Of a stretch of 64,000 nucleotides of DNA, positions 9,183 to 16,955 are shown one piece after another. The notes below the pieces were generated by a model. That model did not search any database, was not told where the DNA came from, and was given only the letters and a program-made list of their open reading frames with translations. The DNA is taken from positions 47,490 to 111,489 of the forward strand of contig JARKOX010000045.1 of the NCBI GenBank assembly GCA_029975525.1, given 5' to 3'. The translations under genes were made by a program, and so were the position numbers. Origin of the DNA: Prolixibacteraceae bacterium (lineage in GTDB: Bacteria > Bacteroidota > Bacteroidia > Bacteroidales > Prolixibacteraceae). Position 1 is the first letter of the stretch, and every line of letters begins with the position of its first letter.

Positions 9183-9190
9183 CAAAATTA
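9183..9190 (-). promoter_or_regulatory. Candidate -7 promoter box for the cytochrome-SUMF1 operon
   Basis: On the minus strand this reads TAATTTTG, a full match to the Bacteroidota -7 consensus TAnnTTTG, 48 bases upstream of the ATG at 9135. No good -33 TTTG was found at the expected spacing, so this is tentative. Confidence 0.35.
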
Positions 9191-9301
9191 GCAAAATATT
9201 AGTCTGACGGGCAGTCGGGTTGCAAATTGATGCTTATTTAGAAACAATTTGAATATTTCGCATATTGATGTGACACGGCAGCAAAATTCCCATCGAAAAA
9301 C

Positions 9302-10000
9302 TTACTCTTTGACAATTCCGATGCTGAAAATTGCATACGCCTGCGATCGGGAGGGATTGGTGTTAAAAGCCATTTTGAGCGGAATAAAAAGCCTTTCACC
9401 CACCCGAATCCGGTCGGCTACGGAAATTCCGGCGTGCACCAGTGCAAACCGCGCAGAGTAATAACTCTCCCACGGGGAGAGCCCGGCAGAAACTTCGAGA
9501 TGGGCGCCGCACCACTGAAACGGATACCCGCCCTGCAGGTAAGTTGAAAACATGGGGTCCCGGTTGGCCGGATGCCTGTCGCCCAGCAAAAAGGTGCCTA
9601 CCATCCACGACAGCGGGAATTTTCCCTTGCCGCTATACTTGGCCGTTAACTCTACCGAGTGGCGGTTCCCCTCTTTTGAAAAATCAAAAAAACGGTTAAC
9701 CTGCCCCGGAACCGGATTGTAATAATCATAGAGGGAAAACGTAAAATTTCCGGTGGTGAAAGTGGGAATCAGGTCGATCTCCGTGTAACTCTCGTCGATG
9801 GTGTTGGCGGCCCACAGGTCGAAACTAAACTTTCCGCTGTAAAACGTAACCTGCGGCTCAATACAGGGTGAAGTCCCAAACGCAAATCCGCGCCAATAGT
9901 GGCGGCTCAGTAGATCGGCCTGAAAAGTAACCCCCCGGGATTCCTGCGCCTGGCCCCAAAAACCTGTCAAAAGTAAAATCGTCAATAAGGCTTGTTTCAT
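9302..10000 (-). CDS. Outer-membrane beta-barrel protein, TorF/Gcw_chp-like
   Basis: The 232-residue protein has a signal peptide (residues 1-18, cleavage near GQAQ) and alternating aromatic beta strands ending in a hydrophobic strand. The opening after the signal (LLSRHYWRGFAFG) resembles putative porins of the TorF/Gcw_chp type. It would sit in the outer membrane; the transported solute is unknown. It is 166 bases upstream of the cytochrome-SUMF1 gene on the same strand, so it may feed that periplasmic module, although the gap leaves room for separate transcription. Confidence 0.6.
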   Translation of the reverse strand: MKQALLTILLLTGFWGQAQESRGVTFQADLLSRHYWRGFAFGTSPCIEPQVTFYSGKFSFDLWAANTIDESYTEIDLIPTFTTGNFTFSLYDYYNPVPGQVNRFFDFSKEGNRHSVELTAKYSGKGKFPLSWMVGTFLLGDRHPANRDPMFSTYLQGGYPFQWCGAHLEVSAGLSPWESYYSARFALVHAGISVADRIRVGERLFIPLKMAFNTNPSRSQAYAIFSIGIVKE

Positions 10001-10074
10001 GCCGCAAATTTGCCCAAACCTAACGGTTTGACAAAAAACACAACAGGATTTTTATCAAGTCTGCCAACGGGTAT

Positions 10075-11934
10075 TTACTTTTCGGGATCGGTCCAGTCTC
10101 CGTTTTCGCGGATCAAACCTTCCAGTTCGCCCACGGCTTCCTCAAAAGGAATGTGCCGTTTGAACAACTGCTGGCCTTTGTAAAGATTTACCTTTCCGTT
10201 GCCGGCGCCCACAAAACCGTAATCGACATCGCCCATTTCACCGGGACCATTCACCACGCACCCCATTACGCCTATCTTCAGGTGGTTGAGATGTTTAAAA
10301 TGCTCTTTCACCTTCAGGGTGGTTTCGTGCAGGTCGAACTGGGTCCGCCCGCAGCCCGGACACGAAATAAATTCGGTTTTCGAAACCCGCATCCGGCTGG
10401 CTTGCAGGATGCCGTAACTCAAATCCTTCAGTTCGGTGAAAGTGGTGGTATCGCTGTCGTTCGAGATGCAGATGCCGTCGCCGTAACCGTCGATAAACAG
10501 TCCGCCCAGATCGGCCGAAGCTTTGATCTGCAAATCTTCCAGACTGCGTTCGTCGTAACGGCGGTAAAGGATAACCGGCACTTTCCAGATGTGCGTTTCC
10601 AGCATCATAAAAAAGGCCCGCAGTTCGGCAAACGGGTTTTTATTGAAACTCTCCAGCACCAGCACGGTTTTCCGGGTCTGTTTCAGCTTGGTGATAATCT
10701 CCGGATGCTGGTCCATAAAACGGTCGAAATCCATTTTATTGGTGCGGATAAACTTCATCCGCCCCCAGCGGGTACTTTCAAACAGGTACTCTTCCAGCGA
10801 AATGATGGGATAGATGTTCCCTTCGATATCCAAAATTTTATTTCCGGAGAGGAAATAGTCGGGAATCAGTTTCCCGCGGATGGGTAAAATTTCCTGCAGG
10901 CTGCGTTCGCCCAGGTCGGCTACCACCACCGGCAGAAATTTGCCTCCCATATTCATGACCGGACGGGTCGAGCGCCGCTCATATTCAAACGGGTTGGTCT
11001 GCGCGTGCATGGGCGCCGTGATGGGCTCGTGGTCCTGGTAACTTTTGAAATGATTAATCAGTTTGCGGGCTACCGGAACCTCCCGTTCAGGGCTTTCGGT
11101 GAGCGAAATCCGGATGGTGTCGCCAATTCCGTCGGCCAGCAGGGCGCCAATCCCCACTGCCGATTTGATCCGGCCGTCTTCGCCTTCTCCGGCTTCGGTC
11201 ACCCCGAGGTGAAGCGGGTACTCCATATCTTCGAGCCGCATCTTCAGGCTGAGCAGCCGCACGGTGTAAACCATCATCCGGGTGTTGCTCGACTTGATGG
11301 AGATCACCACATTGTTGAAGTTCACCCTTTTGCAAATGCGCAAAAACTCCATCACCGATTCTACAATCCCGGCCGGAGTATCGCCATAACGGCTCATTAT
11401 CCGATCGGAAAGCGATCCCTGGTTGGCACCAATCCGCAGCGCCGTGTTGGTACTGCGCAGCATTTCGAGAAACGGGATAAACTGCTCCTCGATTTTCTTC
11501 AACTCATCTTTATACTCTTCGTCGGTGTAAATCAGATGTTTAAACTGCGCCCTCTTGTCGTAGAAATTACCGGGATTGATCCGCACTTTCGAGATGTAAC
11601 GGGCTGCAATTTCAGCCAGTTTCGGGTTGAAATGGATATCGCCGATCAACGGGTTGTTGTAGCCCCGTTCGACCAGTTCGCGTTTGATGTTGCGCAAATT
11701 TTCAGCGTCGCGGATGCCTTTTACGGTCACCCGCACATAATCGGCGCCTGCTTTAATAATCTTGATTATCTGATTTACAGTAGCTTCCGTATCTTTGGTG
11801 TCCGTATCGGTCATCGACTGAATACGGATTGGATTATCTCCCCCCAGCCGGGTCATCCCCACACTAACTTCCCACGTTCTTTGTCGCTGGTATTTACACA
11901 GGTTTTCTATATAATTGAAATTCAAGTTTTTCAT
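10075..11934 (-). CDS. ispG: 4-hydroxy-3-methylbut-2-enyl diphosphate synthase (long form)
   Basis: IspG/GcpE makes HMBPP from MEcPP in the non-mevalonate isoprenoid pathway, using a [4Fe-4S] cluster. The start at 11934 (MKNLNFNYIENL) gives 619 residues; the open frame extends 27 codons further upstream but that part is not family-like. The N-terminal TIM barrel (PIRIQSMTDTDTKD, ADYVRVTVKG) is followed by the insertion domain typical of Bacteroidota, Chlamydiae and plant enzymes, which explains the length compared with about 370 residues in E. coli. The C-terminal cluster domain shows CPGCGRTQFD and GVMGCVVNGPGEMGD. It is transcribed divergently from gldA. Confidence 0.95.
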   Translation of the reverse strand: MKNLNFNYIENLCKYQRQRTWEVSVGMTRLGGDNPIRIQSMTDTDTKDTEATVNQIIKIIKAGADYVRVTVKGIRDAENLRNIKRELVERGYNNPLIGDIHFNPKLAEIAARYISKVRINPGNFYDKRAQFKHLIYTDEEYKDELKKIEEQFIPFLEMLRSTNTALRIGANQGSLSDRIMSRYGDTPAGIVESVMEFLRICKRVNFNNVVISIKSSNTRMMVYTVRLLSLKMRLEDMEYPLHLGVTEAGEGEDGRIKSAVGIGALLADGIGDTIRISLTESPEREVPVARKLINHFKSYQDHEPITAPMHAQTNPFEYERRSTRPVMNMGGKFLPVVVADLGERSLQEILPIRGKLIPDYFLSGNKILDIEGNIYPIISLEEYLFESTRWGRMKFIRTNKMDFDRFMDQHPEIITKLKQTRKTVLVLESFNKNPFAELRAFFMMLETHIWKVPVILYRRYDERSLEDLQIKASADLGGLFIDGYGDGICISNDSDTTTFTELKDLSYGILQASRMRVSKTEFISCPGCGRTQFDLHETTLKVKEHFKHLNHLKIGVMGCVVNGPGEMGDVDYGFVGAGNGKVNLYKGQQLFKRHIPFEEAVGELEGLIRENGDWTDPEK

Positions 11935-11960
11935 ATACCTATTCCGCAATGCCTGAAATG

Positions 11961-11968
11961 CAAATTTA
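11961..11968 (-). promoter_or_regulatory. Candidate -7 promoter box for ispG
   Basis: The minus strand reads TAAATTTG, matching TAnnTTTG, 27 bases upstream of the ispG ATG. A TTTT tetramer sits 19 bases further upstream in the -33 position. It overlaps the spacer region of the divergent gldA promoter. Confidence 0.5.
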
Positions 11969-11999
11969 ATCCAATGTGTGTAATATAAAAAGAAGTGAC

Positions 12000-12007
12000 T
12001 ATTTTTG
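12000..12007 (+). promoter_or_regulatory. Candidate -7 promoter box for gldA
   Basis: TATTTTTG matches the Bacteroidota -7 consensus and lies 17 bases before the gldA ATG. A TGTG tetramer is positioned 19 bases upstream, a one-mismatch -33 TTTG. The short leader is compatible with the start chosen for gldA. Confidence 0.5.
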
Positions 12008-12024
12008 TTTCTCATTATAAATGT

Positions 12025-12933
12025 ATGTCAGTAGAAATTAGGCATATAACAAAATTATTTGGAAAACAGAAGGCGCTTGACGAGGTCAGTTTCACGGTGG
12101 AAAGGGGTGAAGTTGTTGGCTTTCTGGGCCCCAATGGTGCAGGAAAATCAACCCTGATGAAGATCATCACCGGCTATCTGCCCGCTTCGGCAGGCGAGGT
12201 GTTGGTGAATGGCTGTAAAGTACAGGCCAACAGCACCAACCTCAAGCAGGAGATTGGTTATCTGCCCGAAAACAACCCGCTGTATGCGGATCTGTATGTT
12301 AAAGAGTTCCTGGAGATATCGGCCGGATTCTACCGGCTCCCCAACAAAAAACAGCGGGTAACCGAGATGATCGGGTTGACCCGGCTGGAACGCGAGCAGC
12401 ATAAAAAAATCGGGGCGCTGTCAAAAGGTTACCGCCAGCGGGTGGGGTTGGCCCAGGCGCTGATCCACAATCCGCAGGTGCTCATCCTGGACGAGCCCAC
12501 CACCGGCCTCGACCCCAACCAGATCGACGAAATCCGGGCTTTGATCCGCGAAATCAGCCGCGAAAAAACGGTGATTCTTTCCTCCCACATCATGCAGGAG
12601 ATCGAAGCTGTTTGTTCGCGGGCCGTCATCATCAACCTGGGCAAACTGGTTGCCGACGGTGAAATCGGCCAGCTGAAAAGCGGGGTAATCGGGCAGCGGC
12701 AGGTGGTGGTTGCCGGCTTCGACCGTCCGGTTACCCGGGCCGAACTGCTGCAGATCGGGGGGGTGGCCGATGCACAACCCGAAGCCGGCAACTGGCTGCT
12801 GAAAGCCGCCTCCGAAGAGGATATCCGTCCGGCCCTTTTCCGGTTTGCCGTTGACTCTGGACGTATCCTGCTGACCCTCCATGAAAAACAGCAAAACCTG
12901 GAAAATGTCTTCCGGAAATTAACCCGTTCGTAA
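12025..12933 (+). CDS. gldA: ABC transporter ATP-binding protein, GldA type
   Basis: The 302-residue ATPase has Walker A GPNGAGKST (35-43), signature LSKGYRQRVG, Walker B VLILDEPTTGLDP and a switch histidine in ILSSHI. The C-terminal extension of about 80 residues and the ending ENVFRKLT are typical of the gliding-motility ATPase GldA, which partners GldF and GldG in the inner membrane. Those partners are not adjacent here: the next gene is a convergent lyase. The ATG at 12025 is preferred over one ten codons upstream because that one lies inside the likely promoter. Many non-gliding Bacteroidota keep this gene. Confidence 0.75.
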   Translation: MSVEIRHITKLFGKQKALDEVSFTVERGEVVGFLGPNGAGKSTLMKIITGYLPASAGEVLVNGCKVQANSTNLKQEIGYLPENNPLYADLYVKEFLEISAGFYRLPNKKQRVTEMIGLTRLEREQHKKIGALSKGYRQRVGLAQALIHNPQVLILDEPTTGLDPNQIDEIRALIREISREKTVILSSHIMQEIEAVCSRAVIINLGKLVADGEIGQLKSGVIGQRQVVVAGFDRPVTRAELLQIGGVADAQPEAGNWLLKAASEEDIRPALFRFAVDSGRILLTLHEKQQNLENVFRKLTRS

Positions 12934-12941
12934 AACGGGTT
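12921..12941. terminator. Hairpin over the gldA stop codon
   Basis: A perfect 8-bp stem (AACCCGTT with AACGGGTT, 5-nt loop) overlaps the gldA stop codon and lies between convergent genes. There is no clear T tract. Confidence 0.4.
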
Positions 12942-12965
12942 ATCCAACCGGCATTATTTCTAAAA

Positions 12966-14066
12966 CTACTTCTGCTTTTCTCTTCCTTCAAAGGTCAGAA
13001 AGGGCCGCATCAATGTCGGGAAAGACCAGGCAAAATGGTGCTTGTCGTAACAAATCGGACGGGCAGGTTGACTGTAGGCCGAGTAGCGGCTATCGCCGTA
13101 AATAGCGCCCATCGCTTCAAAAAGATTTCCGGGCCAGCTGTCGGGCGAACCGGGGCGCGGATCTTTAAACCAGCTCCATTCATCGGGATGCTGGTTATAA
13201 TAGAAGAGATAATCCAACGCCTTTTTAATCGACTTTCCGTCCTCGGTGACTTCAAAAATATTTTCGCCCCCCGACTGATAAATCACCTGGCAGGCAGCGG
13301 TAATCGGCGCCAAGGAAAAGTAGGTGTACCAAATTCCGTTTTTTTCACGCCGGGTCTCTTCGGGCATGTCGCCGTCAGGGGCAATTTTATGAAACAGATC
13401 GCTTTTAATCAGCCGGGTATTTTCGGCCATCTCCTGCGGGTTATCAAGCAGATGGGCGCAAAGCACCGACCCCAATCGTCCCCAGTCGGCCCAGTTATTC
13501 TTTCGTGTCCGAATCTCTTTACACGCTTTCAGGTAAACATTTTCCACCCACGAAAAAAACTGCTGCCGCTCTTTTTCACTCCATCCCCGGTAGTGATAGA
13601 GCAGTTCGCCCGCCATCACCATTGCCGTTCCGGAGTAAGCCATCACCAGCGGCCCGTCGAAATCTGAATATCCGCTATTTTCGTTGGCCCAGGCCATCAA
13701 AAACCCAAGCGCCCCGCGGGCATACTTCTCCTTCCCTGACAGCTGCCAGGCCAGCGCACAGGCATACGCATCAAACGCATCCGACTGAAAACCGGCTGAG
13801 TTTTTCCGGTGCCCCTCCGGATCGGTGTAATATCCCGGGACATTAAAATCGGCCAGCACATGTTTTTCATGGTCAAAGGCCGAATCGGCTTTGGCAAGCA
13901 ACTGCTGATAAGCCTGAACATAAGGCGCTGTGCGGGTTTTTATCATTTTCTTCACAAACGTAATTTGGGCAGCCGGATGCATCCCACCCGGATGCTGGTA
14001 ACCGGCAGCCCTTCCCAAAACCGCCAGCAGGACGAAAGACAAAATAAAAAATGGTTTCCGTAACAT
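12966..14066 (-). CDS. Secreted alginate lyase-fold polysaccharide lyase
   Basis: The 366-residue protein has a signal peptide (residues 1-22) and an all-helical toroid resembling the alginate_lyase domain (Pfam PF05426; PL5/PL38-like). Useful landmarks are NNWADWGRLG, which takes the place of the AlgL NNHxYW motif, and a C-terminal YDKHHFAWSFPTL. Such enzymes cleave uronate polymers such as alginate or glucuronan by beta-elimination in the periplasm. No SusC/SusD pair or sulfatase is adjacent, so it is not in a normal polysaccharide utilisation locus. The assignment to a lyase family is from motif memory, and the substrate is not known. Confidence 0.6.
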   Translation of the reverse strand: MLRKPFFILSFVLLAVLGRAAGYQHPGGMHPAAQITFVKKMIKTRTAPYVQAYQQLLAKADSAFDHEKHVLADFNVPGYYTDPEGHRKNSAGFQSDAFDAYACALAWQLSGKEKYARGALGFLMAWANENSGYSDFDGPLVMAYSGTAMVMAGELLYHYRGWSEKERQQFFSWVENVYLKACKEIRTRKNNWADWGRLGSVLCAHLLDNPQEMAENTRLIKSDLFHKIAPDGDMPEETRREKNGIWYTYFSLAPITAACQVIYQSGGENIFEVTEDGKSIKKALDYLFYYNQHPDEWSWFKDPRPGSPDSWPGNLFEAMGAIYGDSRYSAYSQPARPICYDKHHFAWSFPTLMRPFLTFEGREKQK

Positions 14067-14237
14067 GGTTTACTCTTTTGATTCAGCCACGAAGTTAACG
14101 GAAAGTATCTTTTTTGAAATTTTTGGAAATAAAGAAATAGCCCGAAAACAGCGGTTTTTCGGGTATTCTACCTCATTTCGGAAAAAATCAGGATAAAAAA
14201 ATCCAAAAAACTCCTTTTTTCTTTCGTGAAAGAAAAT

Positions 14238-14245
14238 TACTTTTG
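14238..14245 (+). promoter_or_regulatory. -7 promoter box driving the metK leader
   Basis: TACTTTTG matches TAnnTTTG exactly. The expected start site, about 7 bases on, falls at the first base of the riboswitch stem. The AT-rich stretch 14067-14237 upstream shows no other clear element. Confidence 0.6.
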
Positions 14246-14249
14246 CCCC

Positions 14250-14310
14250 GCTACGTGGAAGAATTTGTGATTGATTGCAACCACCTGAAAAAATGCTAAA
14301 ACAATCGGGC
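14250..14310 (+). promoter_or_regulatory. SAM-II type riboswitch upstream of metK
   Basis: The leader fits the SAM-II (metA motif) H-type pseudoknot. P1 is GTGG (14255-14258) with CCAC (14281-14284). The loop contains AATTTG, and TTGCAA stands directly before the 3' side of P1, as in the consensus. Then follow an A-rich L3 and the conserved GCTAAA (14295-14300). The pseudoknot P2 is GATTG (14269-14273, or 14273-14277) with CAATC (14302-14306). SAM-II binds S-adenosylmethionine and usually lowers expression; here it would give feedback on SAM synthase. The element begins at the predicted transcription start. Confidence 0.85.
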
Positions 14311-14358
14311 AAACAGCTGCTTTTCAATCATTCATCCCACCGCAGAAATAATTGTTAA

Positions 14359-14380
14359 ACGTAGCCGGAACCTCCCGGCT
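14359..14380 (+). promoter_or_regulatory. Possible expression-platform hairpin of the metK riboswitch
   Basis: AGCCGG (14363-14368) pairs with CCGGCT (14375-14380), 17 bases before the metK start. The segment ACGTAGC (14359-14365) is also perfectly complementary to GCTACGT (14250-14256), which overlaps the 5' strand of riboswitch stem P1. The two pairings and P1 cannot all form together, which is the arrangement expected of a switch. This is inference from complementarity only. Confidence 0.4.
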
Positions 14381-14397
14381 AAAAAAACTTTGGGATA

Positions 14398-15651
14398 ATG
14401 AGCTATTTATTCACCAGCGAATCCGTTTCGGAAGGCCATCCCGACAAAGTGGCCGACCAGATTTCCGACGCTTTATTAGATCAGTTTCTGGCCTACGACC
14501 CCGACTCGAAAGTGGCCATCGAAACCTTGGTGACGACCGGACAGGTAGTCGTTGCCGGCGAAGTAAAATCCAACACCTATGTCGATGTGCAGGAAGTAAC
14601 CCGCCAGGTGATTAACCGGATCGGTTACACCAAAGCCGCCTACCGCTTCGACGGCGATTCGTGCGGCATTCTGGTTGCCATCCACGAACAGAGCCCTGAC
14701 ATCAACCGTGGGGTGGAAAAAGCCAACCGCGAAGAGCAGGGCGCCGGCGACCAGGGAATGATGTTCGGTTATGCCTGCAAAGACACCGACGATTACATGC
14801 CCCTGTCGCTCGAACTGGCCCACCGCATCCTCATCGAACTGGCGGCCATCCGCCGCGAAGGAAAAATGATGACCTACCTGCGCCCCGACTCCAAATCGCA
14901 GGTCACCATCGAATACAACGACGACCACACCCCCCGGCGGGTGCACACCATCGTGGTATCGACCCAGCACGACGAGTTTGACCGCGACGAACCGATGCTG
15001 GCCAAAATCAAAAAAGATGTGATCGACCTGCTCATCCCCCGTGTTAAAGAGCAGCTTCCCGAAAGGCTGCAAAAGCTGTTCGACGCCGACATCGTTTACC
15101 ACGTAAACCCCACCGGAAAATTTGTAATCGGCGGGCCACACGGCGACACCGGCCTCACCGGACGTAAAATCATCGTGGACACCTACGGCGGAAAAGGGGC
15201 CCACGGAGGTGGCGCCTTCTCCGGAAAAGACCCGTCGAAAGTAGACCGCTCGGCTGCCTACGCCGCCCGCCACATCGCCAAAAACCTGGTGGCTGCCGGT
15301 GTCTCCGACGAAATCCTCGTTCAATTGGCTTATGCCATCGGAGTGGCACAGCCGGTAGGTGTTTACGTCGATACCTACGGAAGAAAAAATGTGGACCTCA
15401 CCGACGGCCAGATTGCCGAAAAAGTGAAGGAACTGTTTGACCTGCGACCCGCAGCCATCGAAAAAAAGCTGCAACTGCGGAATCCCATCTACCTGGAAAC
15501 TGCGGCATACGGCCATTTGGGACGCACTCCCAAAACCGTGTCGAAAAAATTCGATTCCTCTTACCACAAATCGAAAAAAGTGGAGGTCAACCTCTTTACC
15601 TGGGAAAAACTGGATGAAATCGACCGCATCAAACAGGCATTCGGACTGTAA
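14398..15651 (+). CDS. metK: S-adenosylmethionine synthase
   Basis: MetK makes SAM from methionine and ATP in the cytoplasm as a tetramer. The 417-residue protein has [11 protein letters not shown] at residues 11-21, [12 protein letters not shown] (the methionine/ATP hexapeptide region) and [17 protein letters not shown] with the P-loop-like lysines. Length is slightly above the usual 385-400, from a charged insertion near residues 165-185 that is common in Bacteroidota. It is monocistronic: a SAM-II riboswitch precedes it and a terminator follows. Confidence 0.97.
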   Translation: MSYLFTSESVSEGHPDKVADQISDALLDQFLAYDPDSKVAIETLVTTGQVVVAGEVKSNTYVDVQEVTRQVINRIGYTKAAYRFDGDSCGILVAIHEQSPDINRGVEKANREEQGAGDQGMMFGYACKDTDDYMPLSLELAHRILIELAAIRREGKMMTYLRPDSKSQVTIEYNDDHTPRRVHTIVVSTQHDEFDRDEPMLAKIKKDVIDLLIPRVKEQLPERLQKLFDADIVYHVNPTGKFVIGGPHGDTGLTGRKIIVDTYGGKGAHGGGAFSGKDPSKVDRSAAYAARHIAKNLVAAGVSDEILVQLAYAIGVAQPVGVYVDTYGRKNVDLTDGQIAEKVKELFDLRPAAIEKKLQLRNPIYLETAAYGHLGRTPKTVSKKFDSSYHKSKKVEVNLFTWEKLDEIDRIKQAFGL

Positions 15652-15674
15652 AAACAATCTTTGTCTTTTCAATA

Positions 15675-15704
15675 GGGCGGAAACGAAAGTTTTCGCCTTT
15701 TTTG
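15675..15704 (+). terminator. Rho-independent terminator of metK
   Basis: A 9-bp stem (GGCGGAAAC with GTTTTCGCC, one G-T pair) and a GAAA loop is followed by six T residues, 25 bases after the metK stop. Confidence 0.85.
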
Positions 15705-15760
15705 TTTCCATCCCCAATTCTTCGTTTGTTTTTTGAAACTTCTTCCGGGAATCGCACGAA

Positions 15761-15768
15761 TACGTTTG
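15761..15768 (+). promoter_or_regulatory. -7 promoter box for the universal stress gene
   Basis: TACGTTTG matches TAnnTTTG and lies 27 bases before the ATG at 15796. A TTTG is present upstream but at 25 bases, longer than the usual 19-21 spacing. Confidence 0.45.
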
Positions 15769-15795
15769 TACTTACGACTTTAAAACCGGAATGCC

Positions 15796-16905
15796 ATGAA
15801 AAAGAAACTACTGACCATTGCCACCCTTCCGTATGTAAAAGCGCAAGTGCTGAAAACATTACTCGAAACAGAAGGGATTGAATGTATGCTGGAAGAAGTA
15901 GATCTGACGGACGGCACTTCGGCGTTGCCCGTCAAGATTGAAATCCTGGAAGAAGAGGTAGAAAAAGCTTTCCCGATCGTGGAAGAATTCCTTGGAAAAC
16001 CGGTCGTCAAAGCTGCCGTCGAAGACGAGAAGGAACGGCACCTGCTGGTTCCGGTCGATTTTTCGGCTTATTCCATGAAAGCTGCCCAGGTTGCCTTTCA
16101 CATCGCACAGAAGACCGGCCTCAAAATGGTTTTGTTCCACTCCTACCCCAACCCGGTCGCCTTTTCGGTTCCCTTCAGCGACGTGTACGCTTTTGACACG
16201 GGGGTGCTCATCCACCTTGAAAATGCCGAAAAAGCAGCCCAGAAAAGCATGGAGTCATTCCTGAGCGAGCTGATCCAGAAAATCGGAAAGCAGAACTGGG
16301 AAAAAGCCGAGACCGAATACATCATCAAAGCTGGTGACGCCCAGGAAGATATCCTTTCGTTTGCCCATAAAAACCATGCGCAGCTGATCGTGATGGGAAC
16401 CCAGGGCAAAGCCGGAAACCGCAGTGACATCATCGGAAGCGTAACCGCCGAAATCATCTCCTCGGCGCGGATTCCCGTCCTGGTGGTTCCGCCGGGTACG
16501 CCCGACAATTTTGCCGTCAGCTTCAGCAAAGTGGTGTATGCCACCAATTTCGACGACAAAGATTTTATGGCTCTCGACAAACTGATGCGCCTGATGCAGC
16601 CTTACCAGGCTGAAATTCACTGCATCCATGTAAAAAAAGATGAAAAACCGGAATGGGACCTCGCCCGCCTGAAAGGTATGAAGGAGCTGCTACGCGAAAA
16701 ATATGGCAACCAATCATTTGAATGCCACCTGCTGGAAGGCGACGACATTCTGGATGCGCTGGAAAAATTTATTGAAGAAAACCGGATGGATGTGCTGTCG
16801 CTGACCACACACAAACGCAGTATGCTGGCCCGGGTTTTCAATCCCAGTGTGGCCCGTAAAATGGCTTTTCACACCAACACCCCGCTGTTGGTTTTTCACG
16901 CCTGA
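15796..16905 (+). CDS. Tandem universal stress protein with N-terminal DUF2007-like domain
   Basis: The 369-residue protein has three parts. Residues 1-70 resemble the DUF2007 putative signal-transducing fold (TIATLPYVKAQVLKTLLETE). Residues 80-235 are a complete UspA domain, starting LLVPVDFSAYS and carrying the ATP-binding-type G-x2-G-x9-G(S/T) segment, seen as MGTQGKAGN followed by GSVT. Residues 240-369 are a second, shorter UspA-like domain without a clear nucleotide loop. It is probably a cytoplasmic stress or adenine-nucleotide sensor, one domain binding and one degenerate (inference). It is monocistronic after metK. Confidence 0.75.
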   Translation: MKKKLLTIATLPYVKAQVLKTLLETEGIECMLEEVDLTDGTSALPVKIEILEEEVEKAFPIVEEFLGKPVVKAAVEDEKERHLLVPVDFSAYSMKAAQVAFHIAQKTGLKMVLFHSYPNPVAFSVPFSDVYAFDTGVLIHLENAEKAAQKSMESFLSELIQKIGKQNWEKAETEYIIKAGDAQEDILSFAHKNHAQLIVMGTQGKAGNRSDIIGSVTAEIISSARIPVLVVPPGTPDNFAVSFSKVVYATNFDDKDFMALDKLMRLMQPYQAEIHCIHVKKDEKPEWDLARLKGMKELLREKYGNQSFECHLLEGDDILDALEKFIEENRMDVLSLTTHKRSMLARVFNPSVARKMAFHTNTPLLVFHA

Positions 16906-16955
16906 ACGGTGGACTAAAAAAGGTCCGGAACAAACAGATTCTGCCGGCAAAACCC

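Noticed and set aside
14476-15717. 413-codon open frame antisense to metK
   Set aside because: It mirrors the strongly biased codon use of metK and encodes a glycine/valine/phenylalanine-rich product with no domain.
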